Of a stretch of DNA of 64,000 bases, positions 43,583-52,798 are shown one piece after another. Numbering within the stretch: the stretch's first letter is position 1; each line of letters starts with the position of its first letter. This DNA comes from Roseobacter sp. MED193 (GTDB lineage: Bacteria; Pseudomonadota; Alphaproteobacteria; Rhodobacterales; Rhodobacteraceae). The DNA lies in assembly GCF_000152965.1 (NCBI RefSeq), contig NZ_AANB01000012.1:62001-126000 (forward strand), written 5' to 3'. The position numbers and the translations under genes are program-made. A model generated the notes under the pieces. It worked only from the letters and a program-made list of their open reading frames with translations, was not told the DNA's origin and ran no database searches.

Positions 43583-44524
43583 TCATCGTTCCGATACCTC
43601 ATCATAAAGATGGCAAAAGACCTTGCCGCCACCGGCGCTATAGGCTTGTGGCAGCGTTTCGCCACACATTGCCATGCGCTCGGGGCAGCGTCCGGCCAAT
43701 GGGCAACCTGTCGGGGATGCGCCTTTGTCGTCCACTTCAAGGTGGACGGTATCATCATCAATCAGGCCACTGGCGGCCTGAAGCCCGCGCGTATAGGGAT
43801 GACGCGCCCGTCCATAGAGCAGCCGCCGCCCACAGTCTTCCATGATCCGGCCATGATAGAGCACGACCACCCGGTCGCAGACATAGCGAGTCGCGGCTAG
43901 GTCGTGCGATATGAACAGGGCCGCGAAACCGACGCTTGCCTGCAATTCCTTGATCAGGTTCAGGATCTGCGCCTGTACCGACACATCAAGCGCGCTGACG
44001 GCCTCGTCAAACAGGATGAACCTGGGCTTAGTAATCAGTGCCCTTGCGATGGACACCCGCTGTCTCTGCCCACCGGACAGCTCATTAGGAAACCGATCAC
44101 CAACGCCGCTGGCCAATCCGACCCGTTCTAACATGCGATCGACTTGCTTGCGTGCCTCGGGGCCGTGCGCGTGCTGGTTAATCTTGAGCGGCTCTTCAAC
44201 CGAAGTTGCCACTTTCAGCGCGGGGTTCAGCGAACTGCGCGGGTTTTGCAGCACGGCGGCAAGCTGCCCTTTGAGCTGCTTTCGGCCGAGTTGGTTGAAC
44301 GGCGTGCCAGCAAATTCAATTTCCCCATTTGTCAGGCCCTGAAGGCCCAGACAGGCCCGGCCCAGCGTTGTCTTGCCGGACCCGGATTCACCGACAAGAC
44401 CAAAGATCTGGCCGGGCTCAATATCGATACTGACATCCTGCAGGGCATGCACAACCGACTTTGCCCAGGGCGGGCCCGACGAAAACTGAACATCGGCATT
44501 GCGAACTGATATGACGCTGCTCAT
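43583..44524 (-). CDS. Oligopeptide/dipeptide-type ABC transporter ATPase (DppF-like)
   Basis: The protein of about 313 residues has Walker A GESGSGKT (45-52), the ABC signature LSGGQRQRV, Walker [13 protein letters not shown] and a C-terminal oligopeptide-type Cys cluster ([15 protein letters not shown]) thought to bind an Fe-S centre. The start MSSVISVRN forms an ATGA overlap with the preceding ATPase stop. It energises import together with its partner ATPase and the two permeases upstream. Confidence 0.9.
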   Translation of the reverse strand: MSSVISVRNADVQFSSGPPWAKSVVHALQDVSIDIEPGQIFGLVGESGSGKTTLGRACLGLQGLTNGEIEFAGTPFNQLGRKQLKGQLAAVLQNPRSSLNPALKVATSVEEPLKINQHAHGPEARKQVDRMLERVGLASGVGDRFPNELSGGQRQRVSIARALITKPRFILFDEAVSALDVSVQAQILNLIKELQASVGFAALFISHDLAATRYVCDRVVVLYHGRIMEDCGRRLLYGRARHPYTRGLQAASGLIDDDTVHLEVDDKGASPTGCPLAGRCPERMAMCGETLPQAYSAGGGKVFCHLYDEVSER

Positions 44525-45486
44525 CGGGTGGCCTCCGCGTGAATGGCATCGATGCGACAACAGGAAACGGTGGACGATCCAACCTTGACTGGGGCAGGAA
44601 AATCACTGGTGCAAACATCGTCACGATGGGCACACCGGTCTGCAAAAGCGCAGGCGCGGTCCCTTGAAATCGAAAGCGGCGGCGCGCCTTCCAGGCTTTG
44701 TAACACGCCATCTTCTCCTTCATGCCCCGGCTCGGAAGCCAGCAGTGCAATCGGGTAAGGATGCAATGGTGAGGTGATGAACTCTGCCGCTGGCCCTATT
44801 TCTACGAAACGCCCGGCATACATGACACCAATGCGGTCGCAAAACCGCGAGATGATCGGGATATCATGGCTGATGATTAGCATCGCCGCGCCGATTTCGC
44901 TGCACCATTTGGTCAAGAGTTCCATAACACCGCTGCGGATGGACGCATCCAGTGCCGCGGTTGGCTCATCCGCGATCAAAAGCTTTGGCATGCGCATCAG
45001 GGCCATCGCAATCACAACCCGTTGCGCCATGCCGCCCGAAAGTTGATGGGGAAAGCTCGACAACACGCGCTGATGATCGCCTAGCCCGACATGATTCAAG
45101 GCGTCGATGGCCTTTTGCTTCCAGTCGGATGAGCCTAAGAGCCGACGATACTGTTTGCCCAATGTCTTGGTCGGATCAAGCACGCTCATCGGGTCCTGAA
45201 AGACATAGGCGATATCGTTGGAGCGATAGGCGCGCAGTGTTTTGCCAGACAGCGCGAGCACGTTGTGCCCGGCAACCTCAACCAAGCCGGATTCAACCTG
45301 CCCGGCGGGCCCTAGCAGGTGGCCAATCACCGATGAGAAGGTGGATTTGCCGCAGCCGCTTTCACCGACAATGCCAAACACTTCGCCCGGAGCCAAAGAC
45401 AGCGAGACATCAAGCAGAGCGGTCACCTCACGCGTCTTGGTGTGATAGGACACGGTCAGGTTTTCAACGGTCAGAAGGTCGCTCAT
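44521..45486 (-). CDS. Oligopeptide/dipeptide-type ABC transporter ATPase (DppD-like)
   Basis: The protein of about 321 residues has Walker A GESGCGKS (41-48), the signature LSGGMAQRV, Walker B LLIADEPTAALD and the C-terminal Cys motif region typical of DppD/OppD (CAFADRCAHRDDVC). The start MSDLLTVENL at 45486 lies 4 bp after the permease stop; the longer frame would overlap the permease. It pairs with the DppF-like ATPase. Confidence 0.9.
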   Translation of the reverse strand: MSDLLTVENLTVSYHTKTREVTALLDVSLSLAPGEVFGIVGESGCGKSTFSSVIGHLLGPAGQVESGLVEVAGHNVLALSGKTLRAYRSNDIAYVFQDPMSVLDPTKTLGKQYRRLLGSSDWKQKAIDALNHVGLGDHQRVLSSFPHQLSGGMAQRVVIAMALMRMPKLLIADEPTAALDASIRSGVMELLTKWCSEIGAAMLIISHDIPIISRFCDRIGVMYAGRFVEIGPAAEFITSPLHPYPIALLASEPGHEGEDGVLQSLEGAPPLSISRDRACAFADRCAHRDDVCTSDFPAPVKVGSSTVSCCRIDAIHAEATR

Positions 45487-45490
45487 TGTC

Positions 45491-46351
45491 TCAATCCTCC
45501 AGGCTACGGGCGCGCACCGGGTCGAAAAACACCCGCATGCCTTCACCGATCAGATTGACGCTCCAGATTGCCAGCACCAGAAACAGCGCGGGCGCAAAAA
45601 CCAGCCAAGGGGCAAATGTGATATAGAGACTGCCCTCGCGCAGCAGCGATCCCAGTGATGCAGCAGGTGGTTGGGAACCAAGACCAAGAAAGCTCAGCGC
45701 GCTTTCAACCAGCATCCCGACCGAGATTGAATAGGCGACCTGGGTGACGACTGGCACCGCGATATTGGGCAGAATATGTACTAGCAATTGCCGCGCAGGC
45801 GACGCCCCGGACAGTTTTGAAATTGTCACGAAATCGGCGCCCGTGACATCCATCGCAGCCGCACGCACCACCCGGACCATGGGCGGAAGAGTAACCAAGA
45901 TGATCGCGCAGATTGCGGCAAATTCGCCAGGGCCGATGATGGCGGTGATCAACAGGCCCATCAGCACGGCTGGAAACGAGAACACGATGTCCGACAGGCG
46001 GCTGATGATCTCGTCCAGCACCTTTCCGGAATAGGCGGCGATCAGGCCGATCACGATCCCGGCCAGTGCGGAACACAACACCGCCGTTGTAGCCAACAAG
46101 ATCGTCACCTGAATGCCCTGCAGGACGCGCGACAACATATTGCGGCCCAGATTGTCGGATCCGAAAACAATGTCGGCGGATGGTGGCGAGAGCCGTGGAT
46201 AGGCGGCCACCTGATCGGGTGGATCTATGGGCAACAACGGCGCCAACAGGGCGGCGAGGATCAGGGTGGCCATGGTCAGCGAGGCAAACCCAGCCAGCCT
46301 GTCGGCGCGGTGGAACTCCAGCCAGTGATGGATCAAAGGGCGCAAATTCAT
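45491..46351 (-). CDS. ABC transporter permease (DppC-like)
   Basis: The 286-residue protein has a DppC-type N-terminal membrane helix (LTMATLILAALLAPLLPI), a periplasmic segment with FGSDNLGRNMLSRVLQG, and five further helices. The inner-membrane EAA-like loop is GADFVTISKLSGASPARQLLVHILPN. It forms the translocation channel with the DppB-like permease. It begins 4 bp after the DppB-like stop. Confidence 0.9.
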   Translation of the reverse strand: MNLRPLIHHWLEFHRADRLAGFASLTMATLILAALLAPLLPIDPPDQVAAYPRLSPPSADIVFGSDNLGRNMLSRVLQGIQVTILLATTAVLCSALAGIVIGLIAAYSGKVLDEIISRLSDIVFSFPAVLMGLLITAIIGPGEFAAICAIILVTLPPMVRVVRAAAMDVTGADFVTISKLSGASPARQLLVHILPNIAVPVVTQVAYSISVGMLVESALSFLGLGSQPPAASLGSLLREGSLYITFAPWLVFAPALFLVLAIWSVNLIGEGMRVFFDPVRARSLED

Positions 46352-46355
46352 ATTG

Positions 46356-47309
46356 TTACCCTTTGCGAAGCCGCGGATCGATCAGCCCATAGGCGATGTC
46401 GGCGGTCATGTTGATAAAGACAACGGCGCAGGCAATCACAAGAACGGTCGCCTGAACGATTGGGTAGTCGCGATTGAGTAACCCCTGGACCAAAAACCGG
46501 CCCATCCCCGGCACCGAATACACGTATTCGACAATGATGGCGCCGCCGATCAGATAGCCAAGGTAGATCGACAGGGTGGTCACCAGTGGGTTTGAGATGT
46601 TGCGCAAAACGTGGCCTTGAACGATTTCTCTGGGTTCTTCTCCGCGCGCCAGAGCGGCCATGATGTAGTCTTTGGATAGAATCCCGATCACCGCGTTGCG
46701 TGTCGTTGTAATGAATAGCCCGATCCCGACCGCCGACAAGGTCACCGCTGGCAGGATGATCGACCGGATATGCCCTCCGAAATCTTCCTGAAACGGCACC
46801 CATTGCCCCACCGTCAGGCCAAGCGAGTAGCGCGAAAAAACAAACAGGAACACGCTGGCGATTACAAAATCCGGGACGCTCATGATAAAGCTTCCCAGCA
46901 CCCGGGCGATGCCGGATACGCCCGCGCGGCGATGGGCCAGACCGGACCACAACCCCAACGGAATTCCGATCACCGCAGAGGTAAAGGTGGCCAGCAAAGC
47001 CAGCTCGATTGTCACCGGAACACGGCTTGCAAAACTGTCCACAATTGGATCCTGCGTGATCAGAGAAATCCCCAGATCGCCGGTGGCAACCGACCCAAGC
47101 CATTTGGCGTATTGGATCGGAAGCGGTTGATTTAGACCAAATTTCTCGGCGATTTGCTGGCGCAGCTCCTCTGGTCCGCGCGGCGCAAGAACGTCTTCGA
47201 AACTGCCTGGCAGCATGTGGATTGCCAGAAAAATGAAGATCGACACGCCGATCAGGGTCAGCAGCGCACTGCCGACCCTGAAAGCGATGAATTTGAGAAG
47301 CTGCGTCAT
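46356..47309 (-). CDS. ABC transporter permease (DppB-like)
   Basis: The 317-residue protein begins with a DppB-type helix (RVGSALLTLIGVSIFIFLAIHMLPG) and has six predicted membrane segments. It ends with the conserved YLIGGAIIVEYVYSVPGMGRFLVQGLLNRDYPIVQATVL stretch. The EAA-like loop is KDYIMAALARGEEPREIVQGHVLRN. It lies 3 bp after the binding-protein gene. Confidence 0.91.
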   Translation of the reverse strand: MTQLLKFIAFRVGSALLTLIGVSIFIFLAIHMLPGSFEDVLAPRGPEELRQQIAEKFGLNQPLPIQYAKWLGSVATGDLGISLITQDPIVDSFASRVPVTIELALLATFTSAVIGIPLGLWSGLAHRRAGVSGIARVLGSFIMSVPDFVIASVFLFVFSRYSLGLTVGQWVPFQEDFGGHIRSIILPAVTLSAVGIGLFITTTRNAVIGILSKDYIMAALARGEEPREIVQGHVLRNISNPLVTTLSIYLGYLIGGAIIVEYVYSVPGMGRFLVQGLLNRDYPIVQATVLVIACAVVFINMTADIAYGLIDPRLRKG

Positions 47310-47312
47310 CGC

Positions 47313-48917
47313 TTACATCAACTCGAAGGTTTCGACGTTGCGCAGCGTGTGCACATAGCCCTCAAGATGCGCGAGCTTGGCTTTCAGCTTGTCACTGCGA
47401 TAGGCAATGGTGTCCTGCCGCGTGACCAGAGGTATCACGTTGGCCGATTCATCAATTTTGGCACAAAGATTCTGCAACACTGCGCCACGGGCCTCGCCGC
47501 CTGTTTGATATGCCGCGTCAATCGCCGCGTTGATGTCATCGTTGTTTTCAACGTGACCGGCGGTGAAACCTGCCACACCCGGATTCCACCAAAGGGTTGA
47601 AATGGCGGGGTCAGCGTAACCGGCATACCAGGTGATCATGGCCTCGAATTTACTAGGATTGTCGATCCAGGCGCGCTGCACCCAGATGCCTTCATCAACC
47701 ACCGCGATATTGGCGGTCAGGCCGATTTTGGCGACGCCTTGCGCGATGACCTGTGCCATCTGGATATCTGCCGGGATGTTGCGCACCAACAGCTCAAAGC
47801 TCAGGTCTTCATTGCCGCTTTCGGCAAGCAGCTGGCGCGCGCGGTCCAGATCCTGCCCAAAGAGAGGCAGCTTTGACGTATCACAGGCCTTGTGCGCCGG
47901 GGCCATGACGGCGGTTGGCTGTCCGCCACCACCAAGCGCGATATTGGCGATTAGTTCGCGGTCCAGCGTCAGAGCAACGGCCTGACGCAGTTTGATATCT
48001 TTGAAAGGCGAATCCTCCGCGACCGCGTTCAGGCCAAGGATGTAGTAGTTTGTAACGTCTTCGACATTCACCTCGACATTGGCGACGCCGCGCAACAAAA
48101 GCCCTGCGTCGGGGCTGGCCTCGAAGCTGGCAATATCAATCGAGCCGTCGCGCAATTGCGCAATCCGGGTGTTATCACTGGGCACGATCTTGACAACGAT
48201 CCGGTCGATTTTCGGAAGCCCCTGCTGATAGTAATGTGGGTTGCGTTCCAGAACCCAGTTGTCGTCCTGTTCATGCGACACAATTTTGTACGGCCCGCTG
48301 CCTAGCATATCCTTGGACACATCAAGCTCGCCGCTTTCCACCAACGACATCGGCAGGATCGAACACATGGTCGCCGCCAGCGCCGCAATCAGTGGCGTGT
48401 GCGGTTCCTGAAGGGTAACGCGCACTTGGTTGTCGCCAACCGCAACAACATCATCGATCATGCCCATCGGGCGCACCCACCACGACCCGGTCGCCGGATC
48501 CTGAACCCGCTTGAGGCTGCCAACAACGTCGGCAATCGTCAGATCGGCACCGTTGGAGAACTTCACCCCGGACCGGATGGTAAAGAGATAGCTGGTCGGG
48601 CTTTCCTGTTCCCAGCTTTCGGCGATGGCCGGGATCGGATTGAGCTCTTCATCAACATCGATCAGGCTGTCATAGACCAGATGCAGCATCTGCCAGGAAG
48701 AACCAAGGATCGCCGTGTGCGGATCAAGCATCGTGGTTTCCAGCGGCTTGGCCCATGTCATGGTCGAGGCGCCTTGCGCATAAAGAGCGCCAGGAACGCC
48801 CGTCGCCGAGGCCGCCGCAAGACCGGTCATGGCTGCAGTGCGCAGAAAGCTGCGTCTGGTCAGGGCAGACCTGAGGTCTTCAGCGCTCAGATCAGCGGAA
48901 TGGTGTTCATTGGTCAT
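47313..48917 (-). CDS. Extracellular solute-binding protein, family 5, Tat-exported
   Basis: The 534-residue protein has a twin-arginine signal (TRRSFLRTAAM, residues 20-30, then an Ala-rich stretch ending near ALYAQ). The SBP family 5 fold follows (PLETTMLDPHTA, SYLFTIRSGVKFSNGADLTIADVV, GSGPYKI). Family 5 proteins deliver peptides, opines or other amides to Dpp/Opp importers. Tat export suggests folding before secretion. A GGGAGG precedes the ATG. It is the first transporter gene, 26 bp after the deacetylase-like gene. Confidence 0.92.
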   Translation of the reverse strand: MTNEHHSADLSAEDLRSALTRRSFLRTAAMTGLAAASATGVPGALYAQGASTMTWAKPLETTMLDPHTAILGSSWQMLHLVYDSLIDVDEELNPIPAIAESWEQESPTSYLFTIRSGVKFSNGADLTIADVVGSLKRVQDPATGSWWVRPMGMIDDVVAVGDNQVRVTLQEPHTPLIAALAATMCSILPMSLVESGELDVSKDMLGSGPYKIVSHEQDDNWVLERNPHYYQQGLPKIDRIVVKIVPSDNTRIAQLRDGSIDIASFEASPDAGLLLRGVANVEVNVEDVTNYYILGLNAVAEDSPFKDIKLRQAVALTLDRELIANIALGGGGQPTAVMAPAHKACDTSKLPLFGQDLDRARQLLAESGNEDLSFELLVRNIPADIQMAQVIAQGVAKIGLTANIAVVDEGIWVQRAWIDNPSKFEAMITWYAGYADPAISTLWWNPGVAGFTAGHVENNDDINAAIDAAYQTGGEARGAVLQNLCAKIDESANVIPLVTRQDTIAYRSDKLKAKLAHLEGYVHTLRNVETFELM

Positions 48918-48943
48918 AGGTGCCTCCCTTTGGCATTTTAATG

Positions 48944-50044
48944 TTATCTCAGATTGTCCACGAGGCCGCGCGCTTCGTTCACCACGGCCTCTTGATGCGG
49001 TTGCAGATCCTGCCCACCAAACGCCGACACATATTCATCGAAGGGATCGGTGATGTTCGTTTTGATACCGGACAGCGTTTCCATCACAGCCAGACCGCAA
49101 TAGGGTGCCAATGCGCGGGAATAACCACCCTCGTGCAGCATCGCGATGCGCCCCTGGCAAAGATCGTCGGCACACTCCATCAACTGTTTGGTCAGGTTGG
49201 CGTAAACGCTGCTGTGCAACATCAGCCGCGCCAGCGGATCAAGCCCGCAGGCATCAAATCCGGAGCACACGACAATCAGCTGCGGTTTGTAGGCCTGCAG
49301 CGCCGGAATGACGACACGGTCGAACGCGGCCTGATAGGCACCCCGCCCGGATCCCGGAGGCAGCGGGACATTTATGTTATTGCCTTCGCCGCGACCTTCG
49401 CCGATCGACGACATTGCACCGCTATCGAGAGGAAAGAGATTGTCCTGATGCAACGAAATGGTCAGGACCGAAGGGTCTTCATAGAAAATCTCTTCCGCAC
49501 CATTGCCGTGGTGCGCGTCCCAATCCACGATGGCGACACGATCCAGTTGGTATTTCTCCTGCATTTCGCGAATGGCGATTGATGCATTGGCAAAGATACA
49601 AAACCCCATGGCCTCGGTCGGGCGCGCATGGTGCCCTGGAGGACGCACCAGGGCATAGCCGTTTTTCATCTGGCCATTCAGAACGCCATCCATGATCGCG
49701 ATGCTGCCACCGGTCGAGACTCGGGCGATGTCAAATCCCTCATTTCCTATGAAGGTATTCAGACCGACTTCCGCGCCGCCCGATTTGCTGGCCTCTTCGA
49801 TGCCTGAAATGTAGCTGTCAGGATGGACGCGCGCGATCTGCGAAATCTCGGCAGGCTCAGGCTTGATCAGAATTAGTTGGTCCAAGAGACCGCTGACATC
49901 CAACAGGTTGCGGATACGCCGTTTGGTTTCAGGCTCTTCGGCATGCCGGTCTGGCTGTACGTCAAGCCCGGCCGGCACGAAGGAACTGACATTCCCTGCA
50001 TCGTGCCACATACAAATCTCGTGATAAACCAAACCCGTTGCCAT
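48944..50044 (-). CDS. Class II histone-deacetylase-like / acetylpolyamine amidohydrolase
   Basis: The 366-residue zinc amidohydrolase has the arginase-deacetylase motifs RPPGHHA (134-140), GFCIFAN, the zinc ligands in DWDAHHGNG (D174, D176, H178), SGFDA and LHEGGYS. Bacterial members remove acyl groups from acetylpolyamines or related amides. It lies at the head of the importer genes with GGGAGGG before the ATG, so it probably deacylates the imported substrate. The exact substrate cannot be read from the sequence. Confidence 0.88.
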   Translation of the reverse strand: MATGLVYHEICMWHDAGNVSSFVPAGLDVQPDRHAEEPETKRRIRNLLDVSGLLDQLILIKPEPAEISQIARVHPDSYISGIEEASKSGGAEVGLNTFIGNEGFDIARVSTGGSIAIMDGVLNGQMKNGYALVRPPGHHARPTEAMGFCIFANASIAIREMQEKYQLDRVAIVDWDAHHGNGAEEIFYEDPSVLTISLHQDNLFPLDSGAMSSIGEGRGEGNNINVPLPPGSGRGAYQAAFDRVVIPALQAYKPQLIVVCSGFDACGLDPLARLMLHSSVYANLTKQLMECADDLCQGRIAMLHEGGYSRALAPYCGLAVMETLSGIKTNITDPFDEYVSAFGGQDLQPHQEAVVNEARGLVDNLR

Positions 50045-50154
50045 CTGGCCCTCCCATTTCGCCGGATATCTAAAAAGCTTAGGGGCCGCGAAACACAGGC
50101 GTTATGATCAGAATCTCTTAAGTCTGGTTCTGGAGTCTCATCGCGGTCCGCTCG

Positions 50155-51129
50155 CTACTTCCCGGGGCGACTGGCCCCTTGCTGAACCTCTGTCGGGCTA
50201 ATCCCGAACGCGGTTCTAAAGGATTTTGAGAAATGCGAATGATCCAGAAATCCGACCTTGAAAGCAATCTCGCCAATATTCGAGTTTTGCCCCTCTGAGG
50301 ACCTTAGCAGTTCGTAAGATTGCGCGAGGCGCGTGTCGCGCAAGGTGCTTCCGAATGTCAGATTGAAACTGCCAAAGGCGCGGTGCACGTGCGAGACCGA
50401 CATTCCCATGTCTTGTGCCGCCGTCCGCGCAGACAAGTCTGTGTTGGCATAATTCTGTTCGATATAGTCGATCAGCCGCCCCAAATGGCCGTCATTGCCA
50501 TCAACATTGGCCTGTATCCGCTCGGCGCGCAACAACAACAGGATGGTATCAATCACCTGCCTGCGCAGATCATGGCTCATCGCTTTTCTGGCGGAAACCG
50601 GAACCGATCCCACAGACTGCATGACCGAGGCCGCCATAGGAAATAGGACCGCGTCGGATTCAATGGCTTTGGCACAATGCAAATGGGCCAGCTTGTAACG
50701 ATCTTCGACATCCGAAACCGGCAGGTGCAGGGTGATCGCGTTGCTCGGACTGAGACAGGAAAGCTCGTAAGGTTCGCCCGAGCGCAGCATGACGTATTGC
50801 CCCGCTGACAAGGTTCCCCAGCGCGCCAACTGATTGAAAAACATCTCGCCTTCCGTAACGAAGACAAACACAAAGTGTTCCGTGGTGTCGTGCGCAATGC
50901 TTTTGCGGGTGCGAAACCCCTTCGCTGTAGTGCTGCGAAATTTCGAGATGCAGACGTTTGACAGCGTTACGATCTCGATCTTTGCATCCAGCGCGTGTCG
51001 GTCGTCCTCAACAATATCCAGCGCATAGTAAGCATCTGACATCGAGGCGCGCCATTCTTCAAGGCGCGACGCCTTCGAGAACTCGGACGTGCAATAGATC
51101 AGATCTGCATGAATTGGCATCGCTCCCAT
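50155..51129 (-). CDS. AraC-family transcriptional regulator
   Basis: The 324-residue protein has an N-terminal AraC-binding-like domain (FVFVTEGEMFFNQLARWGTLSAGQYVMLRSGEPYEL). Its C-terminus carries two helix-turn-helix units (LSARTAAQDMGMSVSHVHRAF and IGEIAFKVGFLDHSHFSKSFRTAFGISPTE). AraC proteins usually activate adjacent catabolic genes when a substrate binds. It sits between the aminotransferase-to-aldehyde-dehydrogenase set and the importer set, so it is the likely activator of both. AGGGGG lies 6 bases before the ATG. Confidence 0.9.
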   Translation of the reverse strand: MGAMPIHADLIYCTSEFSKASRLEEWRASMSDAYYALDIVEDDRHALDAKIEIVTLSNVCISKFRSTTAKGFRTRKSIAHDTTEHFVFVFVTEGEMFFNQLARWGTLSAGQYVMLRSGEPYELSCLSPSNAITLHLPVSDVEDRYKLAHLHCAKAIESDAVLFPMAASVMQSVGSVPVSARKAMSHDLRRQVIDTILLLLRAERIQANVDGNDGHLGRLIDYIEQNYANTDLSARTAAQDMGMSVSHVHRAFGSFNLTFGSTLRDTRLAQSYELLRSSEGQNSNIGEIAFKVGFLDHSHFSKSFRTAFGISPTEVQQGASRPGK

Positions 51130-51356
51130 AAGCAGCCCCCTATGGTCGAATTCGTCACTCCGGTTGAGCGGTTCCGCCTCATGGTTTGCGAAACAGCTCG
51201 ATACTGTGACGATGGTTCAAGTGTGCAATCGTCCATTATTGTTTTTCTTATACGCTTAAATACATCATCTTTGGTATTTCGCCAAGCGTTTTCTGGATTT
51301 TGCGCTTGCGTTGCCGAATTCAAAACTAAATGCGCTCAAGGCATCCAAACCAGCGC

Positions 51357-52751
51357 TCATTGGGGCTGTGCGCGAAAGTGATAGGATTTCAGCCGTGTAA
51401 GGTGGCCGTACGCATGCGACGAAAGCGAACAGCCGCGCCCGGTGTCTTTCACCCCTGTCCATGCCAGGCCGGGATCGAGATAATCGCACCGGTTGGCAAA
51501 ACATGTGCCGGTTGCCAATTGCGCAGACAGCGCCTCGGCCGCGTCCAAATCCGATGTCCAGATGGATGTTGTCAGTCCAAAATCGCTGTCGTTCATCAAC
51601 GCGATCGCCTGCGCGTCATCCTCGACCGCTATGATGCCAACCACCGGACCAAAGCTCTCTTCGGTCATCACCCGCATATCGTGGGTCACATCGACCAAAA
51701 CCTGGGGTGCCAAATAGGGGCTGCCGGGCTGGTCAGTCGGAAAGTGTGTCGGGTCAATCAACATGCGCGCACCAGAGGCCACTGCCTCTGCCACCTGCCC
51801 ACGTACAAAGTCGGCAGCGGTGGTGTTGACCACGGGCCCAAGCGTGGTCTCGGGCAGCGTCGGGTTGCCCAGACGGTAGGCGTTCACATGTTCAACGACC
51901 TTGTCGACAAACGACTGAAAAACATCCTTGTGAACGTAAATACGTTCGATGCCGCAACAGGACTGGCCTGAATTGAAAAACGCGCCGTCGACAAGGGATT
52001 CGGCGGCAAAGCCGATATTGGCATCCGAGCGCACATAGGCCGGATCCTTGCCGCCCAATTCCAGGTCAATGCCGGAAAAATTCACTGCGTTGACCTGTTG
52101 CAGATACCGTCCGACCCCGACAGAGCCAGTAAAGACGATATGATCGTGATGGCCTTCTTCAATGAGGGTTGTGGTGTCGGCGTTAGTCGGCATGATCTGC
52201 TGAAACACCCCCTCGGGCAGTCCCGCCGCCGCGAAAGCCTGGGCAAATCGTTCGCCACACACCAGCGTCTGCGCCGAGTGTTTCAGTACAACGGAATTGC
52301 CCGCCGCAAGGGCCGGAAAAACCGCGTTTGTTGCAGTCAGAAAAGGAAAATTCCAAGGCGCGATCACAAAAACCGTGCCCAAAGCTTCACGCCGGATGGT
52401 GCGCAAGGCCAGCCCGCTTTGCGGCAATGCGTCTTGGTGGAGCGCTTCTGGCGCGATGTCGATCATGTATCGCGCCCGCTCTTCGAGCCCGCCGATTTCA
52501 CCCGCCGCTTGCGACACCGGACGCCCCATTTGCCAAGAGATTTCAATGGCGATGTCGGAGGCATGCGAGACGAAATGATCAACCGCCCGATGCAGCAAGG
52601 CGCAGCGGTCCTCCAGGGACAAGGCAGACCATTTTGCTTGCGCCTGTTTGGCGGCGGCAAATACGCTGCGCGCCTGCGTAACCGAAGTCGCCGGACGCTC
52701 TGCGTAGACGCTGCCATCAACCGGTGAAATGCATTTGATCGCATTGGACAT
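51357..52751 (-). CDS. NAD(P)-dependent aldehyde dehydrogenase
   Basis: The protein of about 464 residues has the ALDH motifs PWNFPFLTATNAVFPALAAGNSVVLKHS, LELGGKDPAYV (general-base Glu) and NSGQSCCGI (catalytic Cys about residue 265), plus EESFGPVVGI. The start MSNAIKCISP is preceded by CAGGAGATTGTC; the longer frame would overlap the upstream ligase gene. It probably oxidises the aminoaldehyde produced by the aminotransferase, as PuuC or succinate-semialdehyde dehydrogenases do. Confidence 0.9.
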   Translation of the reverse strand: MSNAIKCISPVDGSVYAERPATSVTQARSVFAAAKQAQAKWSALSLEDRCALLHRAVDHFVSHASDIAIEISWQMGRPVSQAAGEIGGLEERARYMIDIAPEALHQDALPQSGLALRTIRREALGTVFVIAPWNFPFLTATNAVFPALAAGNSVVLKHSAQTLVCGERFAQAFAAAGLPEGVFQQIMPTNADTTTLIEEGHHDHIVFTGSVGVGRYLQQVNAVNFSGIDLELGGKDPAYVRSDANIGFAAESLVDGAFFNSGQSCCGIERIYVHKDVFQSFVDKVVEHVNAYRLGNPTLPETTLGPVVNTTAADFVRGQVAEAVASGARMLIDPTHFPTDQPGSPYLAPQVLVDVTHDMRVMTEESFGPVVGIIAVEDDAQAIALMNDSDFGLTTSIWTSDLDAAEALSAQLATGTCFANRCDYLDPGLAWTGVKDTGRGCSLSSHAYGHLTRLKSYHFRAQPQ

Positions 52752-52798
52752 GACAATCTCCTGAAGGTGCCTGAGTGGTTTTCGGTACTCTGTCTGGG